Origin: Defluviitaleaceae bacterium
GTDB taxonomy: Bacteria; Bacillota_A; Clostridia; Lachnospirales; WQUN01
Assembly: GCA_009779525.1 (NCBI GenBank)
Contig: WREB01000103.1
Span: forward strand, 1-5,450
Direction: 5' to 3'
DNA length: 5,450 nt
Part shown: positions 1 through 5,450 of the stretch, one piece after another
Layout of the letters: each line of letters opens with the position of its first letter
Numbering within the stretch: position 1 is the first letter of the stretch
Translations under genes and position numbers: made by a program
Notes under the pieces: generated by a model
Told to the model about the DNA's origin: nothing
Databases searched by the model: none
What the model saw: the letters and a program-made list of their open reading frames with translations, nothing else

Positions 1-16
1 CGTTGATCGATTTCAT
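1..16 (-). CDS. Start of a divergent gene of unknown function (5' end only)
   Basis: Only the first five codons are in the window: ATG (bases 16-14), then codons for K, S, I and N, and one further base. The call rests on the translation signals, not on the peptide. A seven-base Shine-Dalgarno match, GAGGAGG, lies seven bases before the ATG on the minus strand, and a good promoter lies 38 bases further out. The gene is transcribed away from rsmH, so it is not part of the dcw operon. Five residues cannot identify a product. MraZ looks unlikely because mraZ normally runs in the same direction as rsmH, but that is inference. Confidence 0.72.
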
Positions 17-23
17 TTCTATT

Positions 24-30
24 CCTCCTC
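24..30 (-). promoter_or_regulatory. Ribosome binding site of the divergent gene
   Basis: On the minus strand this reads GAGGAGG, followed by a seven-base spacer and ATG. It is the best Shine-Dalgarno match in the window and is the main reason to believe that a minus-strand gene starts at base 16. Confidence 0.75.
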
Positions 31-53
31 AATGCGCATGTTTGCGCGCCCTT

Positions 54-82
54 ATAGTACATTTTAAGCATGGGGTTGTCAA
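54..82 (-). promoter_or_regulatory. Sigma-A-type promoter of the divergent gene
   Basis: On the minus strand, bases 82-77 read TTGACA, a perfect -35 consensus. After exactly 17 bases, positions 59-54 read TACTAT, which matches the TATAAT consensus at four of six positions. Transcription should start near base 47, giving a leader of about 30 bases that holds the GAGGAGG site. The leader also has the palindrome ATGCGCAT (32-39) and a 4-bp GCGC/GCGC stem possibility (34-37 with 44-47), which are weak candidates for an operator or hairpin. Confidence 0.6.
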
Positions 83-114
83 TTGCCATCCCTTCGATGC
101 GACATTGACTATAA

Positions 115-156
115 AAATAACGGTATTCAATCGCGCGCTAGTAGCGTCCGTTATTT
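115..156. repeat. 9-bp inverted repeat between the divergent promoters
   Basis: The arms AAATAACGG (115-123) and CCGTTATTT (148-156) are perfect reverse complements separated by 24 bases. A smaller inner stem, CGCT (136-139) with AGCG (143-146), sits inside the loop. The repeat lies upstream of rsmH and behind the divergent promoter, in the middle of the intergenic region. It could be a regulator binding site or a structured leader if transcription of rsmH starts near base 122 from the TATAAA at 110-115. A terminator role is less likely: the arms have only three G/C pairs each and no gene converges here. Confidence 0.45.
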
Positions 157-196
157 ATTTTGCCATTGTTCGATTGACGCAAACATACATTCCGTC

Positions 197-224
197 TTCC
201 GCGCCGGAAAAAAAGCGTTATACT
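197..224 (+). promoter_or_regulatory. Candidate promoter of the rsmH-ftsL-PBP-murE operon
   Basis: TATACT at 219-224 matches the -10 consensus at five of six positions. The best -35 at acceptable spacing is TTCCGC (197-202, 16-base spacer), which is poor, and there is no TGn extension, so the promoter would be weak or activator-dependent. A start near base 231 would leave a leader of about 32 bases before the TTG start at 263. A competing -10 is TATAAA (110-115), whose nearest good -35, TTGCCA (83-88), is 21 bases away, which is too far for a standard promoter. Confidence 0.33.
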
Positions 225-248
225 GCTTGATGCCAAATAGAATGGTCC

Positions 249-255
249 GGAAAGG
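249..255 (+). promoter_or_regulatory. Ribosome binding site that sets the rsmH start
   Basis: GGAAAGG lies seven bases before the in-frame TTG at 263. It is an imperfect Shine-Dalgarno site with an AAGG core, but it is the only purine-rich site at correct spacing before any in-frame start here. The ATG codons at 230 and 242 have no recognisable site upstream. Confidence 0.45.
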
Positions 256-262
256 CCGCAAA

Positions 263-1213
263 TTGTCATATTCGCACGTACCGGTTATGCTTTTGGAAAC
301 CATTCGCGGCCTTAACGTCAAACCGGACGGCGTATACGTCGACGGGACGCTCGGCGGGGGAGGGCATTCGGAGAGGATCCTCGAAATGCTCGCGAATGGC
401 CGCCTCATAGGAATCGATCGGGACGCCGAAGCGATCGAGGCCGCCAGGGGCAGGCTAAGCCGGTTCGGCTGCCGCTTCGAGGCGGTGCACGGAAACTTTG
501 CCGAACTCAACGATATACTCGAAGCCAGGTCGATCGGCGAAATCGACGGGATTGTTTTCGACCTTGGCGTATCTTCGCATCAGATCGATACGCCTGGCCG
601 AGGTTTTTCATATTCCGCTTCAGCGCCGCTCGACATGAGGATGGACAGGCGCGAGAACGCGGACGCGGGTGATATAATCAATGGGTACGACGAAAACCGC
701 TTAACCGAGATTTTTTTCAAATACGGCGAGGAGCGGTACTCGAAGCGCATTGCGAAAGCAATCGTCGAATCGCGGCAACGCAAAAAAATCGAAACTACAT
801 CGCAATTGGCTGATATAATTAACAAAGCGTTGCCGGTAAAGGCGCGATACGACGACGGCGGGCATTCCGCGAGGCGAATTTTCCAGGCGGTCCGGATCGA
901 AGTTAACCGCGAGCTTGACGCGCTTAAAACAGCGCTTAGCCTCGCGACGCGGCGTCTTGCCGTAGGCGGCCGCATATGCGCGATTTCGTTCCATTCGCTT
1001 GAGGACCGGCTCGTAAAATGTTTTTTCAGGGACGAATCGAATCCTTGCAAGTGTCCGAGGGATTTTCCGGTTTGCGCCTGCGGGAAGCTCCCTTCGTTAA
1101 ACATCGTTACAAAAAAAGCGCTGAGGCCTTGCGAAGCTGAAATCGCAAGCAACGCGAGGGCGCACAGCGCCAAGCTCAGGATTGCCGAAAGGACCGGGCA
1201 CAATAAAAACTGA
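263..1213 (+). CDS. rsmH: 16S rRNA (cytosine(1402)-N(4))-methyltransferase RsmH
   Basis: RsmH (MraW) uses S-adenosylmethionine to methylate N4 of C1402 in 16S rRNA, in the ribosomal P site. From the TTG start the protein is 316 residues, close to the usual 310-315. The N-terminus MSYSHVPVML aligns with the family's opening SHVPVL-type segment. The SAM site is DGTLGGGGHS (27-36) with GIDRD (50-54). Family motifs follow: FDLGVSSHQID (99-109), RGFSY (113-117), PLDMRMD (122-128), NRELDAL (215-221), ISFHSLEDRLVK (241-252), TKKALRP (283-289) and SAKLRIAER (302-310). A cysteine cluster, CKC and CAC at 262-273, is common in RsmH of Bacillota. Alternative starts are ATG 242 (323 residues) and ATG 230 (327); the open frame back to 83 is not RsmH-like. 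It is the first gene of the operon; mraZ, its usual upstream neighbour, is absent. Function is near certain; the exact start is less so. Confidence 0.96.
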   Translation: MSYSHVPVMLLETIRGLNVKPDGVYVDGTLGGGGHSERILEMLANGRLIGIDRDAEAIEAARGRLSRFGCRFEAVHGNFAELNDILEARSIGEIDGIVFDLGVSSHQIDTPGRGFSYSASAPLDMRMDRRENADAGDIINGYDENRLTEIFFKYGEERYSKRIAKAIVESRQRKKIETTSQLADIINKALPVKARYDDGGHSARRIFQAVRIEVNRELDALKTALSLATRRLAVGGRICAISFHSLEDRLVKCFFRDESNPCKCPRDFPVCACGKLPSLNIVTKKALRPCEAEIASNARAHSAKLRIAERTGHNKN

Positions 1214-1214
1214 C

Positions 1215-1679
1215 ATGACGAAACCCGGAGGCAATGAAAGCAGGCCAAATCCGGGCAAGCAAAAAATAAGCGACGCTTCCGTTAAGCGCCGCCCGCCGGT
1301 GTTCATGATATCGTTCACGATTCTACTGATCCTTGCCGGGGGCCTGGGAATGGCGTTTTCATACGCGTCCATACACGATACGCAGCTGAGGACGCAGCAA
1401 GCCCGCAACGAACTTGCCGCGCAGCGCGATGCGAACGATTCGCTTAGGACGGAAATAACCCAGCGCTATTCGCTCGACGAAATCGCCAAAATAGCTTCCG
1501 GAAGGCTCGGAATGAACAAGCCGGACGCGTCGCAGATTGTATACATCAATGTGCCGAAACAAAGCCACGTAATGCTTAACGACGATTTCGAAGACGCCGC
1601 GGAAAAAAAGGGAAGCTTTGCGGATTTGCTAAAACTGACGGCCGACAGGCTGCTTAATACGTTAGGATTCGGTAAATGA
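1215..1679 (+). CDS. ftsL: Cell division protein FtsL
   Basis: FtsL is a small bitopic membrane protein that joins FtsB/DivIC and helps activate septal wall synthesis. The 154-residue protein has a basic cytoplasmic tail (1-28, ending KRRPP), one membrane segment (about 29-50), a polar heptad-like coiled-coil stretch (about 52-84, with HDTQLRTQQARNEL) and then IAKIASGRLGMNKPDASQ (90-107). The last stretch is the 'LGM.KP' signature of the FtsL/DivIC (septum formation initiator) fold. Sequence is poorly conserved in this family, so architecture and position between rsmH and the PBP carry much of the call. ATG 1215 lies one base after the rsmH stop and has no clear Shine-Dalgarno site, which suggests translational coupling; a TTG at 1182 inside rsmH would add 11 residues but also lacks a site. 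A tail of about 40 residues follows the signature and ends in a possible amphipathic helix (133-154). Confidence 0.85.
   Translation: MTKPGGNESRPNPGKQKISDASVKRRPPVFMISFTILLILAGGLGMAFSYASIHDTQLRTQQARNELAAQRDANDSLRTEITQRYSLDEIAKIASGRLGMNKPDASQIVYINVPKQSHVMLNDDFEDAAEKKGSFADLLKLTADRLLNTLGFGK
1662..1667 (+). promoter_or_regulatory. Ribosome binding site of the PBP gene, inside ftsL
   Basis: TTAGGA lies eight bases before ATG 1676, inside the last codons of ftsL. With the ATGA overlap (1676-1679) it fixes the PBP start and allows coupled translation. Confidence 0.5.
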
Positions 1680-4078
1680 GCCCGGCGAGGCGAACGGCAA
1701 AAAGCGAAGGGGGCCGCCGCGGGGGAGTAAGGCAAATAACGCCGCAGGCGCGTCCGGTCAACGCGCTGAAACGGTTTCGGGTAATTTTATTCGGCGCGGC
1801 GGTTACCGTATGCTTCGCGGTGCTGCTCGGCCGCGTCGGGATTATAAAATACGTGAACGGAAGCGAATACGAACGCGAAGCCGTTAAAAAGCAAAACCTA
1901 AACAGGGAATCGGTGGAGCGCGAATCCAATCCGAACAGGGGATACATATTCGACAGGAACCACCAGCCGCTCGCGGTAAGCAGCCGGGTCTACACGGTCG
2001 CTTTGGACGTGACCATATCAAATTCGAGAAAGACCGACAGCAACCCGGAACGCGACGCTAAGACGAGGACGCTTGCCGCCATAAACGAAGTGTTGGGCAT
2101 CCCCATTTCCGAACTCGAGAAATATTACGAAAAGGGGCCCGACGGCAGCCTGCTGCATCCTACCAATTTTCAGATACTCGCCCGCAAGGTCCAGGTTTCC
2201 GACTACGTCAGGCTAAAAGAAAAAAACGTGCGCGACATTGTCTTCAGAGAAGATTCGCAGCGCAGGTACATTGATCCGTTCTTTGCGCCCCAAACGCTGG
2301 GTTTTCAACGGGGGGACACGTTCTGGGGGCTTGAGAGTTATTACGACGCCGAATTGACCGGGGAGCGCGGCAGGACATATAGGGCCTACGACCCAAGCAA
2401 CAATCCGATAGTGGACGAAATCCCGTCGCGAAACGGCTATTCGCTCATAACCACGCTCGATTCCGGGATCCAAAATATCGCGCAGCGGATCGCCGAGGAA
2501 TACTATAAAAAATTCGAATGCGAATACTCAATTATTTTGGTTATGCAGCCTTACACCGGCGAAATTTTGGCAATGGCGCAGTGCTCCTCATTTTCGCTAG
2601 CGGACCCCGACGATTGGTCGCTCTACAACGACAAGCGCCTTAACAACATATGGGACGCGCTTTCCGCGGAGGAGCAGCTTAACCGCAAATACTTGCAATG
2701 GCGAAACTATTCCGTTATCAATACGTTCGAGCCGGGATCGATTTTCAAGCCCATCGTCGTCGCGGCGGCGCTTGAGGAAAACATTATCAACCCGGCGACG
2801 TTCAACGCGTACTGCGGCGCGAAGATAACCGTCGCCGACCACGAGATCCCCTGCTGGAGCCGGTACGGCCACGGAGGCCAGGATATCGTGCAGGTGCTCG
2901 CAAATTCTTGCAACGTGGCGATGATCGAAATAAACAAGCTCGTGGGAAGGGATATTTTTTTCAAATACAGGAACGATTTCGGGTACGGCGAAAGGACCGG
3001 GATCGACTTGCCCGGCGAAGCGAGCGTTTCGTCCCCGGCTGTCATGTATCCGCTTTCCCAATTGAACCCGGTCGAGCTTGCCACAAGCTCGATGGGCCAG
3101 GGTTTCAACAACACCGCGATACAGGCGATTACCGCGTTTGCCGCCGTGATAAACGGCGGCAACCTAATGAAGCCGTATGTCGTTTCGCAAATCGTGGACG
3201 AACGGGGCAACATCGTTAAAGAAAACGCGCCTGAAATTGTAAGAAAAGTGATTTCGGCGCAAACCTCCGATTTTTTGCGAGAAGCGATGCAAAGCGTCGT
3301 TTCGCCGCTTGGGACGGGCAGAAACGCCATAATAGAGGGCTACACGATCGGAGGCAAAACCGGTTCGGGCCAGCAGGGAAGAAACCGCGAAGGCATGACC
3401 GTCGCGTTCGCGGCGTACACGCCGGTCGAAAACCCGGAATACATAGTCCTCGCGATACTCGACAACATAGCCGATACGCAGTTGTTGAGCAGCGTGACGG
3501 TCGCTCCGATGGTCCGCGAGCTGCTCTGGCAGATAATACAGTATAAAAACATGCGGCCGAGCGACGGATCTTCGATGCAGCACGCGCTTCAAGAAAACGA
3601 CGACAGGACGGTTCTTGCCGACTACTCCGGGATGGGCCTTGCTGAAGTAATAAAAATGTTAAACAACCTGGGGATCGATTACCAAACGGTCGGGCAGGGG
3701 ACCGTCGTCGCGAGGACAACTCCTGCCGCGGGCCGGATAGCCCCGAAGGACGTCCCGCTTTTCATTTACCTGGATCCGGCGAGCGTATACGAGGACGACA
3801 TGGCGTTCGTCCCGAACGTGACCGGGATGACCGAGGCGCAGGGAATCGAAATGATCAAGCAGGCCAACCTCGTGCCAATCGTTTTTATCGACAAGCCGGA
3901 CGGTTCCGGAGCCGGTTTGCAAGAAGGCGGCCCGACGACGTATTATCCCGCTTTTGCGAATGACGAAAACGATCCGGCCGATATATACGATGACGGGCTT
4001 TACACAATATACCAGCAATATCCCGCGGCGGACTCGCATATCCAAAAATGGTCGCAGGTAAAAATCAAGGTTAGGTAA
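1676..4078 (+). CDS. ftsI: Class B penicillin-binding protein, FtsI/SpoVD type, with two PASTA domains
   Basis: This is a DD-transpeptidase that crosslinks peptidoglycan outside the membrane; its place in the dcw cluster points to septal synthesis. The 800 residues comprise a basic cytoplasmic tail (1-35), a membrane anchor (about 36-57), a class B dimerisation region with NRGYIFDRN (87-95), and a transpeptidase domain (about 280-620). Catalytic motifs are visible: SxxK as SIFK (nucleophile S355, K358), SxN as SCN (411-413) and KTG (561-563, in GGKTGSG). PASTA 1 spans about 644-700 (YSGMGLAEVIKMLNNLGI, then TPAAG). PASTA 2 spans about 710-800 (VPNVTGMTEAQG to YPAADS and VKIKV) but carries an acidic insertion near 741-776. 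Its start overlaps the ftsL stop by four bases. B. subtilis has two such genes here, pbpB (division) and spoVD (spore cortex); only one is present, so the division role is inferred and the symbol is a functional choice. Confidence 0.93.
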   Translation: MSPARRTAKSEGGRRGGVRQITPQARPVNALKRFRVILFGAAVTVCFAVLLGRVGIIKYVNGSEYEREAVKKQNLNRESVERESNPNRGYIFDRNHQPLAVSSRVYTVALDVTISNSRKTDSNPERDAKTRTLAAINEVLGIPISELEKYYEKGPDGSLLHPTNFQILARKVQVSDYVRLKEKNVRDIVFREDSQRRYIDPFFAPQTLGFQRGDTFWGLESYYDAELTGERGRTYRAYDPSNNPIVDEIPSRNGYSLITTLDSGIQNIAQRIAEEYYKKFECEYSIILVMQPYTGEILAMAQCSSFSLADPDDWSLYNDKRLNNIWDALSAEEQLNRKYLQWRNYSVINTFEPGSIFKPIVVAAALEENIINPATFNAYCGAKITVADHEIPCWSRYGHGGQDIVQVLANSCNVAMIEINKLVGRDIFFKYRNDFGYGERTGIDLPGEASVSSPAVMYPLSQLNPVELATSSMGQGFNNTAIQAITAFAAVINGGNLMKPYVVSQIVDERGNIVKENAPEIVRKVISAQTSDFLREAMQSVVSPLGTGRNAIIEGYTIGGKTGSGQQGRNREGMTVAFAAYTPVENPEYIVLAILDNIADTQLLSSVTVAPMVRELLWQIIQYKNMRPSDGSSMQHALQENDDRTVLADYSGMGLAEVIKMLNNLGIDYQTVGQGTVVARTTPAAGRIAPKDVPLFIYLDPASVYEDDMAFVPNVTGMTEAQGIEMIKQANLVPIVFIDKPDGSGAGLQEGGPTTYYPAFANDENDPADIYDDGLYTIYQQYPAADSHIQKWSQVKIKVR

Positions 4079-4084
4079 GAGAGG
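4079..4084 (+). promoter_or_regulatory. Ribosome binding site of murE
   Basis: GAGAGG starts directly after the PBP stop codon and lies six bases before ATG 4091. It is a clear site and makes the murE start secure. Confidence 0.65.
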
Positions 4085-4090
4085 TAAACG

Positions 4091-5450
4091 ATGAAATTAA
4101 GCGAACTGCTGCAAGGCTTAGAACATGAAATCATTCAGGAAGGGACAAGCGACGACATATCCGGCGTTACGATAGACTCGCGGAAAGTCTCGGAAGGTTT
4201 TCTTTATGCGTGCATACGGGGATTTCGCGTGGACGGGCATAAATTTATTTCCGACGCGGTAAAGTCAGGCGCGGCCGCGGTCTTGGTCGACTCAAGCCAA
4301 ACGAAATATCCGGAAGGCGTTTCGGTCATTAAGGTTAACGAAACGAGGACGGCGCTTTGCGTCGTTTCGTCGAACTTTTTCGGAAGGCCCGCCGAGACGA
4401 TGCGCATAATTGGCGTCACCGGTACGAACGGAAAAACTTCTACGGCGTATTTCCTCGAAACGATCTTAAAGGCTTCGGGAAGGCGAACCGGGGTGATCGG
4501 TACGATCGGAACGCGAGTCGGCGACGCGGTAGTCGATATTCCCTTCGACGCTTCTACGACGCCCGACACCCTCGAGCTGATGCAGATACTGGCGCGAATG
4601 CGCGAGCTTGGCGTCGAGGACGTCGTTATGGAAGTCTCGTCGCACGCGCTTAGCCTCAACAAAGTTGACGGTATCAAATTCGCCGCGGGTTTGTTTACGA
4701 ATCTGACGCAGGATCACCTCGACTTTCACGGGAGCATGGAAAATTACCGGAGCGCGAAATCGAGGCTTTTCGATTTATGCAAAATCGGAATTGTCAACGC
4801 GGACGACGCTTCGGCGAAATTCATGATGAAGAGCAAAAAATGCGCTTTTTTGACATACGGAATCGATAGCGAATGCGACCTGAAGGCGACTCGTATCGAC
4901 CGGGTAGAAACGGGAATGTCGTTTTCCGTCGAAATCGACGGCGAAATCGAGGATTTTTTCATCAGCGCGAAGGGACGCTTCAATATTTACAACTGCCTCG
5001 CGGCCATATGCGCGGCGCTCGCGCTGGGCGCTCCAGTCGACAGGATAAAGCAGGGCGTCTCGATGATACGCGCGATACCGGGGCGAATCCAATCGATTCC
5101 AAACGAAGGCGGTTTTTATGTGCTGGTGGACTACGCCCATTCGCCCGACGGATTGGTGAGCGTTATCAACGCCGTCAGGGAATTTACAAAGGGCAGGGTG
5201 ATAACGCTTTTCGGGTGCGGCGGGGACAAGGACAAGGGCAAACGCCCGATCATGGGCCGAATTGCGGGCGAATTGTCGGACTATTGCGTCCTCACATCCG
5301 ACAACCCGCGAAGCGAGGAACCCGCGGAAATCATCAGGCAGATCGAATCCGGCTTGTCGGATACGAACTGCGGATACGAAACGCATCCGAACAGGCGCGA
5401 AGCGATTTTCGCGGGCGTATCCATGCTTAAACCGGGCGACTCATTGATCA
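4091..5450 (+). CDS. murE: UDP-MurNAc-tripeptide synthetase MurE, probably meso-DAP-adding (3' end missing)
   Basis: MurE is the cytoplasmic ATP-dependent Mur ligase that adds the third residue to UDP-MurNAc-L-Ala-D-Glu. The window holds 453 codons plus one base with no stop; the family is usually about 480-500 residues, so roughly the last 30-45 are missing, including the expected GKGHE region. Visible motifs: SGVTIDSRKV (24-33) in the UDP-MurNAc-binding domain, P-loop GVTGTNGKTST (108-118), TTPDT (156-160), EVSSHAL (181-187), TNLTQDHLDFHG (203-214), the carbamylated-lysine position K223 in YRSAKSRLF, GRFNIYN (295-301), PGR (330-332), DYAHSPDG (347-354) and GCGGDKDKGKRP (375-386). DNPR at 404-407, in TSDNPRSEEP, is the motif of MurE enzymes specific for meso-diaminopimelate; lysine-adding enzymes differ there. 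It lies 12 bases after the PBP stop in the same operon. Confidence 0.96.
   Translation, partial: MKLSELLQGLEHEIIQEGTSDDISGVTIDSRKVSEGFLYACIRGFRVDGHKFISDAVKSGAAAVLVDSSQTKYPEGVSVIKVNETRTALCVVSSNFFGRPAETMRIIGVTGTNGKTSTAYFLETILKASGRRTGVIGTIGTRVGDAVVDIPFDASTTPDTLELMQILARMRELGVEDVVMEVSSHALSLNKVDGIKFAAGLFTNLTQDHLDFHGSMENYRSAKSRLFDLCKIGIVNADDASAKFMMKSKKCAFLTYGIDSECDLKATRIDRVETGMSFSVEIDGEIEDFFISAKGRFNIYNCLAAICAALALGAPVDRIKQGVSMIRAIPGRIQSIPNEGGFYVLVDYAHSPDGLVSVINAVREFTKGRVITLFGCGGDKDKGKRPIMGRIAGELSDYCVLTSDNPRSEEPAEIIRQIESGLSDTNCGYETHPNRREAIFAGVSMLKPGDSLI

Noticed and set aside
115..161. Inverted repeat with T-rich tail as a rho-independent terminator
   Set aside because: The stem is poor in G/C, the loop is long, the T run is interrupted, and no gene ends here in either direction.
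3..230. Open frame of 75 codons on the + strand before rsmH
   Set aside because: It has no ribosome binding site, no recognisable family, and crosses the divergent promoter, the minus-strand ribosome site and the inverted repeat.
83..262. N-terminal extension of rsmH back to ATG 83
   Set aside because: The extra residues do not resemble RsmH, would make the protein far longer than the family, and overlap the promoter candidates and inverted repeat.
670..678. TGATATAAT, a perfect extended -10, inside rsmH; a second copy at 811-819
   Set aside because: Both copies encode the peptide DII followed by N in conserved reading frame and neither has a -35 at suitable spacing. Internal promoters are possible but unsupported.
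1182..1214. TTG start for ftsL inside rsmH
   Set aside because: It has no ribosome site at useful spacing and adds 11 residues that FtsL does not need. The ATG one base after the rsmH stop is simpler.
580..1248. 222-codon open frame on the minus strand opposite rsmH
   Set aside because: It is a shadow of a certain gene and lacks start signals. The other long antisense frames (2707-3330, 4775-5386) and the + frame at 4873-5430 are explained the same way.
1234..1269. 11-codon reading frame after GGAGG within ftsL (MKAGQIRASKK)
   Set aside because: The spacing of two bases is too short for initiation, and the frame lies inside a real gene in another phase.
3896..4003. Possible frameshift pair producing the odd stretch in PASTA 2
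   Set aside because: The same frame carries recognisable PASTA sequence on both sides and the stretch keeps the codon style of the gene, so an in-frame insertion is more likely.
1..5450. Mobile element, CRISPR array, tRNA or other unusual system
   Set aside because: From 263 to the end the sequence is fully accounted for by four conserved dcw genes, and I see no repeats, transposase remnants or RNA gene in the remaining intergenic bases.

Overview
This window is the front of a division and cell wall (dcw) cluster. Four genes run head to tail on the + strand: rsmH (mraW), ftsL, a class B penicillin-binding protein of FtsI/SpoVD type with C-terminal PASTA domains, and murE, which is cut by the window end. 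The order, the PASTA repeats on the PBP, the CxC...CxC cluster in RsmH and a 'QWRN...FEPGS' segment before the PBP active serine all fit a Clostridia-like member of the Bacillota. The DNPR motif of MurE predicts a meso-diaminopimelate peptidoglycan. Base composition looks near balanced, with many GCG, TCG and GAC codons alongside frequent ATA and AGG. No closer taxonomic call can be supported from sequence reading alone.

Layout. Bases 1-16 hold the first codons (MKSIN) of a divergent minus-strand gene with a very good Shine-Dalgarno site and a strong sigma-A-type promoter (-35 TTGACA, 17-base spacer, -10 TACTAT). Bases 31-262 are the AT-richer intergenic region between the divergent units. 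It contains that promoter, a 9-bp inverted repeat (115-156) and a weaker candidate + strand promoter before rsmH. No mraZ gene lies between the divergent gene and rsmH. From 263 onward the window is almost entirely coding: rsmH 263-1213, ftsL 1215-1679, PBP 1676-4078, murE 4091 to the end. The junctions are 1 base, a 4-base ATGA overlap and 12 bases, with no terminator visible, so this reads as one transcription unit.

How the genes work together. RsmH methylates 16S rRNA in the ribosomal P site and is a usual dcw passenger. FtsL is a bitopic divisome protein. The PBP crosslinks septal peptidoglycan and would work with FtsL in the membrane. MurE adds the third stem-peptide residue to the cytoplasmic precursor that becomes lipid II, the PBP's substrate. 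murF and mraY would be expected just past the window.

Nothing here looks like a new system. The items most worth a second look are the divergent intergenic region with its inverted repeat and no mraZ, and an acidic insertion inside the second PASTA domain of the PBP.
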